A DNA stretch of 64,000 nt from Phreatobacter cathodiphilus (lineage in GTDB: Bacteria > Pseudomonadota > Alphaproteobacteria > Rhizobiales > Phreatobacteraceae): positions 2,782,001 to 2,846,000 of the forward strand of contig NZ_CP027668.1 of assembly GCF_003008515.1 (NCBI RefSeq). Reading direction: 5' to 3'. Shown piece by piece: positions 10,230-17,783 of this stretch. Position numbers and translations under genes: made by a program. How positions within the stretch are numbered: the stretch's first letter is position 1; every line of letters starts with the position of its first letter. The notes beneath the pieces were generated by a model. The model saw only the letters and a list, made by a program, of their open reading frames with translations. It made no database searches and was not told where the DNA came from.

Positions 10230-11333
10230 TCAGCGGAGGAACTGGAGGACCTGCTGGTCGCCCTGCGAGGCGAAGGACAGGGCCGAGGTGGCGAGCTGCG
10301 CGCGGGTGTTGAGCGCGAGCAGGTTGGCGCCTTCCTCGTTCTGGTCGGCGAGGGTGAGGTTGTCAGCACCGCCGCGCAGCGTGTTGATCATCGACTTGGT
10401 GAAGTCCTGGCGGTTCTGCACCACCGAGAGGTTCGAACCGAAGGCCGAGGACTGCGACCGCAGCGAACTCATCGCCGCCGACAGGTCCGTCAGGATGGCG
10501 TCCAGATTGGCGTCGGAGTCGGCGATCGCGGCGGACTGGACGTCGATGCCGAGATTGGTCGAGTTGATCGCCTCGCCGTTCTTCGACTGGATGGTGATCG
10601 AGGAGGATCCCGTCTCGTTGAAGGTGATGGCGAGAGCGTCGCCGCGCAGCAGGTTGATGCCGTTGAAGGAGGCGTCTTCCGCCGTGCGGTCGAGCTGCTG
10701 GCGCAAGTCGTTGAACTGGGTGATCAGGTCGGACCGGACGGTGTTGCCGCCGATGGTGCCGCCGGTGCCGGTGGTGGCGACGGCAGTGTCGGTGACGGTG
10801 AGGTCCGAGGTCGACAGGTTCTCGATGCGCAGCTTGCCGTTGTCGTTCGAGGCGCGAACCTTGGACGTCAGCGACGAGTTGCCGTTGATCGAGGCGACGA
10901 CGTCGTCGACCGAGGCATTGGCCGAGACGGCGACGGTGACCGCGGTGGTGCCGACGGCACCGCCCGTGAACACGATGTCGCCGGTACCGGACGTGGCGGT
11001 GAAGGCGTAGCTCTCGCCCTTCCAGGACTTGTCCTGGCGGGCCTGGCGGATGGCCGACTGCAGCGACTCGACCGTCTTGGTGATCGACTTCAGACCGTTG
11101 TCGGCGGCTTCCAGGGTCTTGATGCCGTTGGACATGGAGTCCAGCAGGGCACCGAGGTCGTTGCCGCGCGAGTTGAGGGCGGCCGCGGTGAAGAAGTTGG
11201 TCGGGTTGTCGAGGGCCGAGTTGACCTTCTTGCCCGAGGCGAGGCGACCCTGAATGGTTTCACGCAGCGAGGAAATGTTCTGGAGCGCGAGAAGGTTCGA
11301 GCGGACGCCGCGCGAAATGGTGATATCAGACAT
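10230..11333 (-). CDS. Flagellin, copy 1
   Basis: This 367-residue protein is a flagellar filament subunit. It has the conserved N-terminal D0/D1 region (MSDITISRGVRSNLLALQNI, then LASGKKVNSALDNPTNFFTA) and the C-terminal D0 region ending in STRAQLATSALSFASQG-type residues (LNTRAQLATSALSFASQGDQ). The central variable domain is short, rich in Ser, Thr and Ala, and offers many potential O-glycosylation sites. The start follows the SD-like AGGAGAGGG, which sits in the loop of the last leader hairpin. It is near-identical to the two other copies, with differences concentrated near residues 20-30 and 245-300. It has its own leader and terminator, so it is probably an independent transcript. Confidence 0.97.
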   Translation of the reverse strand: MSDITISRGVRSNLLALQNISSLRETIQGRLASGKKVNSALDNPTNFFTAAALNSRGNDLGALLDSMSNGIKTLEAADNGLKSITKTVESLQSAIRQARQDKSWKGESYAFTATSGTGDIVFTGGAVGTTAVTVAVSANASVDDVVASINGNSSLTSKVRASNDNGKLRIENLSTSDLTVTDTAVATTGTGGTIGGNTVRSDLITQFNDLRQQLDRTAEDASFNGINLLRGDALAITFNETGSSSITIQSKNGEAINSTNLGIDVQSAAIADSDANLDAILTDLSAAMSSLRSQSSAFGSNLSVVQNRQDFTKSMINTLRGGADNLTLADQNEEGANLLALNTRAQLATSALSFASQGDQQVLQFLR

Positions 11334-11422
11334 GGATACTGCCCTCTCCTAGGGACCCCTGCTTCTGAGGGGTGGTCGATACGCAACCTCCACATCCTGG
11401 GAGGGCCTTCAATTCTAGAAGG
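11334..11422 (-). promoter_or_regulatory. Structured 5' leader of flagellin 1 (four tandem hairpins)
   Basis: Four short stem-loops precede the start codon. In plus coordinates: SD hairpin 11342-11354 (4-bp stem, RNA loop AGGAG), hairpin A 11355-11373 (6-bp stem, loop CAGAAGC), hairpin B 11387-11404 (5-bp stem, loop CAGGAUGU) and hairpin C 11406-11422 (5-bp stem, loop UAGAAUU). The ribosome-binding site lies in the loop of the gene-proximal hairpin. An AT-rich tract at about 11450-11490 is the likely promoter zone, but I recognise no sigma consensus. Post-transcriptional control by a FlbT- or CsrA-like RNA-binding protein is inference. Confidence 0.7.
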
Positions 11423-11544
11423 CGAGGGCATGTTGCGACGGACATCGTTAAAAAAGAGAATACGGACAGAAGTTTTTTACCACGTCTCCTTACCCAACGT
11501 TATCCTTGACGGTCCGTTGGACCATGTGCGCCCCCGGGGCGAAA

Positions 11545-11574
11545 CGAAAAAGGGCGGCCCGGAGGCCGCCCTTT
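11545..11574 (-). terminator. Rho-independent terminator of flagellin 2
   Basis: A 10-bp stem (11550-11559 with 11564-11573, loop of 4) is followed on the minus strand by TTTTTCGTTTC. The arms share their AAGGGCGGCC core with the other two flagellin terminators. Confidence 0.9.
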
Positions 11575-11596
11575 GGAGCTTTGAAAGGCTGAGGGA

Positions 11597-12700
11597 TCAG
11601 CGGAGGAACTGGAGGACCTGCTGGTCGCCCTGCGAGGCGAAGGACAGGGCCGAGGTGGCGAGCTGCGCGCGCGTGTTGAGCGCGAGGAGGTTCGCACCCT
11701 CTTCGTTCTGGTCGGCGAGGGTGAGGTTGTCCGCACCGCCGCGCAGCGTGTTGATCATCGACTTGGTGAAGTCCTGGCGGTTCTGCACCACCGAGAGGTT
11801 CGAACCGAAGGCCGAGGACTGCGACCGCAGCGAGCCCAGTGCCGTCGACAGGTCGGTCAGCACCGCGTCCAGATCGGCGTCGGAGTCGGCCACCGACGTC
11901 GCCTGGGTGTCGATGCCGAGGTTGGTCGCATTGATCGCCTCGGCGTCCTTCGACTGGATGGTGATCGAGGAGGATCCCGTCTCGTTGAAGGTGATGGCGA
12001 GAGCGTCGCCGCGCAGCAGGTTGATGCCGTTGAAGGACGCGTCCTCCGAGGTCCGGTCGAGCTGCTGGCGCAGGTCGTTGAACTGCTCGATGAGGTCGGC
12101 GCGGACCGTGTTGCCGCCGATGGTGCCGCCGGTGCCGGTGGTGGCGACGGCCGTGTCGGTGACGGTGAGGTCCGAGGTCGACAGGTTCTCGATGCGCAGC
12201 TTGCCGTTGTCGTTCGAGGCGCGAACCTTGGACGTCAGCGAGGAGTTGCCGTTGATCGAGGCGACGACGTCGTCGACCGAGGCATTGGCCGAGACGGCGA
12301 CGGTGACCGCGGTGGTGCCGACGGCACCGCCCGTGAACACGATGTCGCCGGTACCGGACGTCGCGGTGAAGGCGTAGCTCTCACCCTGCCAGGACTTGTC
12401 CTGACGAGCCTGGCGGATGGTGGACTGCAGCGATTCCACCGTCTTGGTGATCGACTTCAGACCGTTGTCGGCGGCTTCCAGAGTCTTGATGCCGTTGGAC
12501 ATGGAGTCCAGCAGAGCACCGAGGTCGTTGCCGCGCGAGTTGAGGGAAGAGGCCGTGAAGAAGTTGGTCGGATTGTCGAGGGCCGAGTTGACCTTCTTGC
12601 CCGAAGCGAGGCGACTCTGGATGGTCTCGCGGCCGGCGGCGATGTTCTGCAATGCGAGGAGGTTCGAGCGGACGCCGCGCGAGATGGTGATGTCAGACAT
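11597..12700 (-). CDS. Flagellin, copy 2
   Basis: This is the second 367-residue flagellin, with the same D0/D1 ends as copy 1 and an identical final stretch of more than 60 residues. It differs from copy 1 at a handful of sites, for example AAGRETIQSRLASG against SSLRETIQGRLASG near residue 23, ASSLNSR against AALNSR near 50, and a different SVADSDADLDAVLTDLSTAL segment near 285. The nucleotide sequence of the central 600 bp is almost unchanged, which suggests recent duplication or gene conversion. Its leader has the most diverged sequence of the three but the same hairpin arrangement. Confidence 0.97.
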   Translation of the reverse strand: MSDITISRGVRSNLLALQNIAAGRETIQSRLASGKKVNSALDNPTNFFTASSLNSRGNDLGALLDSMSNGIKTLEAADNGLKSITKTVESLQSTIRQARQDKSWQGESYAFTATSGTGDIVFTGGAVGTTAVTVAVSANASVDDVVASINGNSSLTSKVRASNDNGKLRIENLSTSDLTVTDTAVATTGTGGTIGGNTVRADLIEQFNDLRQQLDRTSEDASFNGINLLRGDALAITFNETGSSSITIQSKDAEAINATNLGIDTQATSVADSDADLDAVLTDLSTALGSLRSQSSAFGSNLSVVQNRQDFTKSMINTLRGGADNLTLADQNEEGANLLALNTRAQLATSALSFASQGDQQVLQFLR

Positions 12701-12786
12701 GGTACTCGTGTCCCTTTTCTAGGGTCCCCCAGCACACGGGGGCTTGACGCACCTTCCGAACAGGAAGGACCTCCGATCCTCGGAGG
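12701..12786 (-). promoter_or_regulatory. Structured 5' leader of flagellin 2 (four tandem hairpins, diverged sequence)
   Basis: The layout matches leader 1 but with different stem sequences: SD hairpin 12712-12724 (RNA loop AGAAA), hairpin A 12726-12742 (five G-C pairs, 7-nt loop), hairpin B 12752-12768 (6-bp stem, 5-nt loop) and hairpin C 12770-12786 (6-bp stem, loop AGGAU). Stem bases change on both sides relative to copies 1 and 3, which preserves pairing. An AT-rich tract at about 12805-12860 is the likely promoter region. Confidence 0.7.
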
Positions 12787-12900
12787 CGAGAGACACAATG
12801 GGCCGTTACCGTTAATTTTCCGTCCAGTTGCCGTAAAATATTGTTTTAATGTCGCACTAAAATGCGGGGCGTCCGGCCAGCCTGCCGTAACGGCGCCCCA

Positions 12901-12932
12901 AAGAAAAAAGGGCGGCCCGGAGGCCGCCCTTT
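12901..12932 (-). terminator. Rho-independent terminator of flagellin 3
   Basis: An 11-bp stem (12907-12917 with 12922-12932, loop of 4) is followed on the minus strand by TTTCTTT. It lies 21 nt past the stop codon of flagellin 3. Confidence 0.9.
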
Positions 12933-12953
12933 CGAGGTGGAAAGGCTGAGGGA

Positions 12954-14057
12954 TCAGCGGAGGAACTGGAGGACCTGCTGGTCGCCCTGAGAGGCGAAGG
13001 ACAGGGCCGAGGTGGCGAGCTGCGCGCGGGTGTTGAGCGCGAGCAGGTTGGCACCTTCCTCGTTCTGGTCGGCGAGGGTGAGGTTGTCCGCACCGCCGCG
13101 CAGCGTGTTCATCATCGACTTGGTGAAGTCCTGGCGGTTCTGCACCATGGAGAGGTTCGAACCGAAGGCCGAGGACTGCGACCGCAGCGAGCCGAGCGCC
13201 GTCGACAGGTCCGTCAGCACCGCGTCGAGGCTGGTGTCGGAGTCGGCCACCGAAGTCGCCTGGGCGTCGATGCCGAGGTTGGTCGCGTTGATCGCCTCGC
13301 CGTCCTTCGACTGGATGTTCAGCGAGGACGAACCCGTCTCGTTGAACGTGATCGACAGGGCGTCGCCGCGCAGCAGGTTGATGCCGTTGAAGGAGGCGTC
13401 TTCCGCCGTGCGGTCGAGCTGCTGGCGCAGGTCGTTGAACTGCTCGATGAGGTCGGCGCGGACCGTGTTGCCGCCGATCGTGCCGCCGGTGCCGGTGGTG
13501 GCGACGGCCGTGTCGGTGACGGTGAGGTCCGAGGTCGACAGGTTCTCGATGCGCAGCTTGCCGTTGTCGTTCGAGGCGCGAACCTTGGACGTCAGCGACG
13601 AGTTGCCGTTGATCGAGGCGACCACGTCGTCGACCGTGGCGTTGGCCGAGACGGCGACCGTGACCGCGGTGGTGCCGACGGCGCCGCCCGTGAACACGAT
13701 GTCGCCGGTGCCGGACGTCGCGGTGAAGGCGTAGCTCTCGCCCTGCCAGGACTTGTCCTGACGGGCCTGGCGGATGGCCGACTGCAGCGACTCGACCGTC
13801 TTGGTGATCGACTTCAGACCGTTGTCGGCGGCTTCCAGGGTCTTGATGCCGTTGGACATGGAGTCCAAGAGCGCGCCGAGGTCGTTCGAACGGGAGTTCA
13901 GCGAAGCGGCAGTGAAGAAGTTGGTCGGGTTGTCGAGGGCCGAGTTGACCTTCTTGCCCGAGGCGAGGCGCCCCTGGATCGTCTCACGCTGCGACGCGAT
14001 GTTCTGGAGCGAGAGGAGGTTCGAGCGGACGCCGCGCGAGATGGTGATGTCAGACAT
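12954..14057 (-). CDS. Flagellin, copy 3
   Basis: This is the third 367-residue flagellin and the first gene of the minus-strand array. Family features match those of copies 1 and 2. Distinguishing residues include SLQNIASQRETIQGRL near 15-30, NSRSNDLGALL near 53, ANATVDDVV in the centre, and SLNIQSKDGEAINATNLG near 250. It has its own leader, nearly identical in sequence to that of copy 1, and its own terminator. Possession of several very similar flagellins is common in Alphaproteobacteria, where they may be mixed in one filament. Confidence 0.97.
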   Translation of the reverse strand: MSDITISRGVRSNLLSLQNIASQRETIQGRLASGKKVNSALDNPTNFFTAASLNSRSNDLGALLDSMSNGIKTLEAADNGLKSITKTVESLQSAIRQARQDKSWQGESYAFTATSGTGDIVFTGGAVGTTAVTVAVSANATVDDVVASINGNSSLTSKVRASNDNGKLRIENLSTSDLTVTDTAVATTGTGGTIGGNTVRADLIEQFNDLRQQLDRTAEDASFNGINLLRGDALSITFNETGSSSLNIQSKDGEAINATNLGIDAQATSVADSDTSLDAVLTDLSTALGSLRSQSSAFGSNLSMVQNRQDFTKSMMNTLRGGADNLTLADQNEEGANLLALNTRAQLATSALSFASQGDQQVLQFLR

Positions 14058-14143
14058 TGTAGTACCCTTTCCTAGGGACCCCTGCTTCTGAGGGGTGGAC
14101 GATGACGCCTCCGCATTCTGGGAGGTCCTTCAATTCTCGAAGG
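14058..14143 (-). promoter_or_regulatory. Structured 5' leader of flagellin 3 (four tandem hairpins)
   Basis: SD hairpin 14065-14077 (RNA loop AGGAA, containing the ribosome-binding site), hairpin A 14078-14096 (6-bp stem, loop CAGAAGC), hairpin B 14108-14125 (5-bp stem, loop CAGAAUGC) and hairpin C 14127-14143 (5-bp stem, loop GAGAAUU). Sequence is close to leader 1. An AT-rich tract at 14165-14200 is the likely promoter zone. Confidence 0.7.
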
Positions 14144-14305
14144 CCCGGGAACTGTCGTCCTGCGCCCATTAAAAAAGACTTTTTTCTTTCGCTACATGAA
14201 ATGATCTGGAATTAATGGTAAATGACACAGCAACTATACTGCGTTTACCGATTATTAACCTTGACAAATTACTTAAATCTCCACCGAAGACACTTCAGGT
14301 GATTC

Positions 14306-14668
14306 ATGGCCGACTTGCCCGGCGGTTCTGCGCCCCTCGCCCTCGCCGATGTCCCCGTCCCTCGCGAACTCGGCCTCTTGCTGCGGCTCGAGGAGGTCGA
14401 CACCATCGGCAAGAGCATCGCCTTCCTCGTGCAAGAGATGCTCCTGAAGGGCTTCGACGCCATTTCCCACGCCGATCTCGCCGCCAGGGTGGAGCTGATC
14501 CTGGGGGCCATGCCCAGCGCCCGGCCGCTGATCCTCGGCATGCAGTTCGCGCTCCTGGAGGAGGATTTCGCCCTCGCCCTCGACCACGCCCGGCTGCTGG
14601 TGGAACGGGAGGCCGAGCTGATGGCCCTCGCCCTCGCCGCCCGGAGCCCGGCCCCCGTCCAGCCCTGA
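14306..14668 (+). CDS. Small protein of unknown function beside the flagellins
   Basis: This 120-residue protein is not one I recognise. It is acidic and appears mostly helical, with a leucine-rich core (GLLLRLEEVDTIGKSIAFL, then LARLLVERE-type residues near the end). I see no signal peptide, membrane segment or cysteine motif. An AGG lies 7 nt before the ATG, and the upstream 100 bases are unusually AT-rich for this genome, with a TTGACA at 14262-14267, consistent with a separate promoter. It is divergent from flagellin 3 and 82 nt upstream of the sugar-nucleotide genes. A role in flagellar or surface-sugar biology is only a guess from position. Confidence 0.6.
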   Translation: MADLPGGSAPLALADVPVPRELGLLLRLEEVDTIGKSIAFLVQEMLLKGFDAISHADLAARVELILGAMPSARPLILGMQFALLEEDFALALDHARLLVEREAELMALALAARSPAPVQP

Positions 14669-14750
14669 CGGTCGCAGGGCGAGGCACCCTCTTTACCGGT
14701 CGTTTACCATGTCCGCCCATCCTGCGCCGACGATGGACCAGGGGCAGTCG

Positions 14751-15557
14751 ATGCGGGTGGTGATTCTTGCCGGGGGGCGCGGCACGCGGATCTCGGAAGA
14801 GACCGACGTGAAGCCGAAACCGATGGTCGACATCGGTGGTCGCCCCATCCTCTGGCACATCATGCGCCACTATGCGGCGCAGGGTTTCGACGACTTCATC
14901 ATCGCCGGCGGCTACAAGGCGGACGTCATCAAGCGCTTCTTCCTCGACGAGGTGCGCATGGCCGGCGACCTGACGGTGGACACCCGCCGCGGCCGCGTCA
15001 CCCGCTCGGGCCCCGCTTTCGACAACTGGCGCGTCCGCATCGTCAACACCGGCCTCGACACCAACACCGGTGGGCGCATCCTGCGCCTCAAGCCCCATCT
15101 CGACGGCGCGCCCTTCCTGGTCACCTATGGCGACGGCGTCTGCGACGTGCCGATGCAGGCCGTCATCGACCAGCACCGCGCTCAGGGCCACCTCGCCACC
15201 ATCACCGCCGTGCACCCCCCGGCCCGCTTCGGCGGCCTGAGGTTCGACGGCGACGAGGTCGCCGGCTTCGTCGAGAAGCCGCAGATCGGCGAGGGCTGGA
15301 TCAACGGCGGCTTCGCGGTCTTCGAGCCGGGCGTCTTCGACTATCTCGCCCTCGACGGCGACGAAGGCTCGCTCGAGGTGGCGCTCTACGAACGCCTCGC
15401 CCGCGAGGGCAAGCTCGGCGCCTATCGCCACGAGGGCTTCTGGCAATGCGTCGACACCCTGCGTGAACTGCGCCTGCTCCAGAGCCTCTGGGACGGCGGC
15501 AGGGCTCCCTGGAAGACCTGGACCGATGAACCGGTCCGAAGCGTGGCAGCGGCGTGA
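14751..15557 (+). CDS. rfbF: Glucose-1-phosphate cytidylyltransferase
   Basis: The enzyme makes CDP-glucose from glucose-1-phosphate and CTP, the entry step to CDP-linked deoxy and amino sugars. The 268-residue product has the nucleotidyltransferase signature LAGGRGTRISEETDVKPKPM at the N-terminus, the metal-binding TYGDGVCDV and the FVEKPQIGEGWINGGF block typical of RfbF. The start at ATG 14751 has AGGGG 6 nt upstream and matches the usual family start; ATG 14709 would add 14 unmatched residues. Its stop is 7 nt before the fusion gene, so the two are surely co-transcribed. It is the best-defined member of the sugar cluster. Confidence 0.92.
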   Translation: MRVVILAGGRGTRISEETDVKPKPMVDIGGRPILWHIMRHYAAQGFDDFIIAGGYKADVIKRFFLDEVRMAGDLTVDTRRGRVTRSGPAFDNWRVRIVNTGLDTNTGGRILRLKPHLDGAPFLVTYGDGVCDVPMQAVIDQHRAQGHLATITAVHPPARFGGLRFDGDEVAGFVEKPQIGEGWINGGFAVFEPGVFDYLALDGDEGSLEVALYERLAREGKLGAYRHEGFWQCVDTLRELRLLQSLWDGGRAPWKTWTDEPVRSVAAA

Positions 15558-15564
15558 GGGCGCG

Positions 15565-17766
15565 ATGAAGGTTCTGGTCACCGGCCATGCCGGCTATGTC
15601 GGATCGGTGGCGACCGCCGTCCTGGCGGAAGCGGGTCACGAGGTCACCGGCCTCGACACCGGCTTCTTCGCCCCCTGCCACACTGAGGGCATGGTGCCGG
15701 TCGATCCCGTTCGCACCATCGCGAGGGATGTGCGCGAGGTGACGGCAGACGATCTCGCCGGCTTCGACGCGATCCTCCACCTCGCCGCGCTCTCCAACGA
15801 CCCGATGGGCGACCTCGCCCCGGAACTCACCGCCGCCATCAACCGCGACGCGACGATCGCTTTGGCGCAAGCCGCCAAGGCCGCCGGCGTCGCCCGCTTC
15901 GTCTTCGCCTCGTCCTGCTCCATCTACGGCGCCGGCAATCCCGACCTGCTCCTCGACGAGACCGCGCCGGTCAATCCGCTCACCGCCTATGCCGCCAGCA
16001 AGGTCGAGAGCGAAAAGGGCCTGCTCGCCCTCGCCGACGCGACCTTCGCGCCGACCTTCATGCGCAACGCCACCTGCTACGGGCTCTCGCCGCGGGTGCG
16101 CACCGATCTCGTGCTCAACAATCTCGTCGTGTCAGCGCTGTCCACCGGCGAGGTGAAGCTTCTCTCCAGCGGCCTCGCCTGGCGCCCGCTGCTCCACGTC
16201 CGCGACCTCGCCCGCGCCGCCGCGGCCATCCTCGCCGCCGATGCGGCGAAGGTCTGCGGCGTCGCCTTCAACATCGGCCAGAACGACGAGAACCATCTCG
16301 TCCGCGACATCGCGACCATCGTCGCCGAGGCCGTGCCGGGATCCAAGGTGACCTTCGCCGAGGGCAACACGATCGACCCGCGCTCCTACCGGGTCGACTT
16401 CGGCAAATTCGCGAGTGCCTTCCCCGATTTCCGCTTCCTCCACACCGCCACCTCCGGCGCCAAGGAGCTGGTCGCCGCCCTCGCCGGCCGCACCACGCCC
16501 CAGGACCTCACCGGCCAGCGCTATGTCCGCCTCGCGCGGCTGAAGCACCTGCTCGACGGCGGGGCCCTCGCCGCCGACCTGACCTGGCGCGGCGAGCGCG
16601 ACACCGCCCCGCTGGCGGTCAAGCGCGAGCGGGTGCCCGTCGCCGGTCCCTCCATCACCCAGCGCGAGATCGACCTGACCGCCGAGGCGGCCCGGAGCGC
16701 CTGGTTCGAGAACCACGCCAAGTACAATCTGCGCTTCGAGGCCATGGTGGCCGAGCAGACGGGGCGGAAACACGCCATCTCCCTCGCCCACTGCACCTCC
16801 GCCATCCACCTGGCGCTGGCCGGCCTCGGCATCGGCCCCGGCGACGAGGTGATCGTGCCGGAATGCACCTGGGTCGCCACCGCCTCCCCCGTCGTGCAGG
16901 TCGGCGCCACGCCCGTCTTCGCCGACATCGACCCGGTCTCCTGGTGCCTGTCGCCGGCGAGCCTCGCCGCCGCCATCACGCAGAAGACGAAGGCCGCCAT
17001 CGTCGTCGACCTCTATGGCGGCATGCCCGACTGGGCCCGCCTCGAGGCCATCGCCCGTGACGCCGGAATCATCCTCATCGAGGATGCGGCGGAGGCCATC
17101 GGCTCGCGCTTCCGCGACAAGCCGGCGGGTGCCTTCGGCCGCGCCTCGGTCTTCTCCTTCCACGGCTCCAAGACGGTCACCACCGGCGAGGGCGGCATGC
17201 TCGTCACCGACGACGATGCCCTCGCCGAACGCGTCAACATCCTGCGCGACCAGGGTCGCCATCCCACCTCCCGCGCCCTCATCACCGAGGAGGTCGGTTT
17301 CAAGTACCGGATGTCGGCCATGCAGGCGGCCATGGGCATTGCCCAGATGGAGCGCCTCGACGAACTCATCGCCAGGAAGCGCGACATCTTCCGCTTCTAT
17401 GCCGAGGATCTCGCCGGGACCCCCGGCCTGACCCTCAATGCCGAGCCGGCCCAGGTGTTCAACTCGTACTGGATGGTCACCGCCGTCCTCGACCCGAAGC
17501 TCGGCCTCCTCAAGCAGCAGATCGCCGCCGAACTCGGCGCCGAGGGCATCGACACCCGCCCCTTCTTCTATCCGCTGAGCTGGCAGCCGGCCTTCCGCAG
17601 CCAGCCCTCGGCCGCCGGCGCCGCGACGCGCAACCCGGTCGCCTATGCGGTCTCGCCGACCGGCATCAATCTGCCGAGCGGCTACAACGTCACCCGCGAC
17701 GTCGCGGCGCGGGTGTCGCGCTCGCTGAAATCCATCCTCCAGCGGCACGCCCGCCGCGCCGCCTGA
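15565..17766 (+). CDS. Fused NAD-dependent SDR epimerase/dehydratase and DegT-type aminotransferase
   Basis: A single 733-residue frame joins two enzymes. Residues 1-345 are an extended SDR sugar-nucleotide enzyme with the dinucleotide motif TGHAGYVGS, serines 116-119 and Y142-x3-K146. Residues about 370-733 are a DegT/DnrJ/EryC1/StrS aminotransferase with the PLP lysine at about K536 in FHGSKTVTTGEGG and the EDAAEAIGS block. No stop or frameshift lies between them. It follows rfbF by 7 nt, so the substrate is probably a CDP-sugar. The pair could convert a keto-sugar to an amino sugar, which the GNAT two genes downstream could acetylate. Which SDR reaction is carried out cannot be read from the sequence, and the usual separate 4,6-dehydratase is not seen in the window. 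Confidence 0.88.
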   Translation: MKVLVTGHAGYVGSVATAVLAEAGHEVTGLDTGFFAPCHTEGMVPVDPVRTIARDVREVTADDLAGFDAILHLAALSNDPMGDLAPELTAAINRDATIALAQAAKAAGVARFVFASSCSIYGAGNPDLLLDETAPVNPLTAYAASKVESEKGLLALADATFAPTFMRNATCYGLSPRVRTDLVLNNLVVSALSTGEVKLLSSGLAWRPLLHVRDLARAAAAILAADAAKVCGVAFNIGQNDENHLVRDIATIVAEAVPGSKVTFAEGNTIDPRSYRVDFGKFASAFPDFRFLHTATSGAKELVAALAGRTTPQDLTGQRYVRLARLKHLLDGGALAADLTWRGERDTAPLAVKRERVPVAGPSITQREIDLTAEAARSAWFENHAKYNLRFEAMVAEQTGRKHAISLAHCTSAIHLALAGLGIGPGDEVIVPECTWVATASPVVQVGATPVFADIDPVSWCLSPASLAAAITQKTKAAIVVDLYGGMPDWARLEAIARDAGIILIEDAAEAIGSRFRDKPAGAFGRASVFSFHGSKTVTTGEGGMLVTDDDALAERVNILRDQGRHPTSRALITEEVGFKYRMSAMQAAMGIAQMERLDELIARKRDIFRFYAEDLAGTPGLTLNAEPAQVFNSYWMVTAVLDPKLGLLKQQIAAELGAEGIDTRPFFYPLSWQPAFRSQPSAAGAATRNPVAYAVSPTGINLPSGYNVTRDVAARVSRSLKSILQRHARRAA

Positions 17767-17783
17767 CCCTCCGGAGCCGCCCC

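Noticed and set aside
11430..11530. Sigma-54 or sigma-28 promoter for the flagellins
   Set aside because: The AT-rich tracts upstream of the leaders do not contain a convincing GG-N10-GC or TAAA-N15-GCCGATAA pattern, so I do not call a specific promoter.
14306..14668. Assigning the small protein near the flagellins as FlaF or FlbT
   Set aside because: Size is similar but the sequence does not show the conserved features I know for either regulator.
15565..16600. Calling the SDR half a CDP-glucose 4,6-dehydratase
   Set aside because: The SDR motifs are clear, but nothing seen distinguishes dehydratase from epimerase or reductase.
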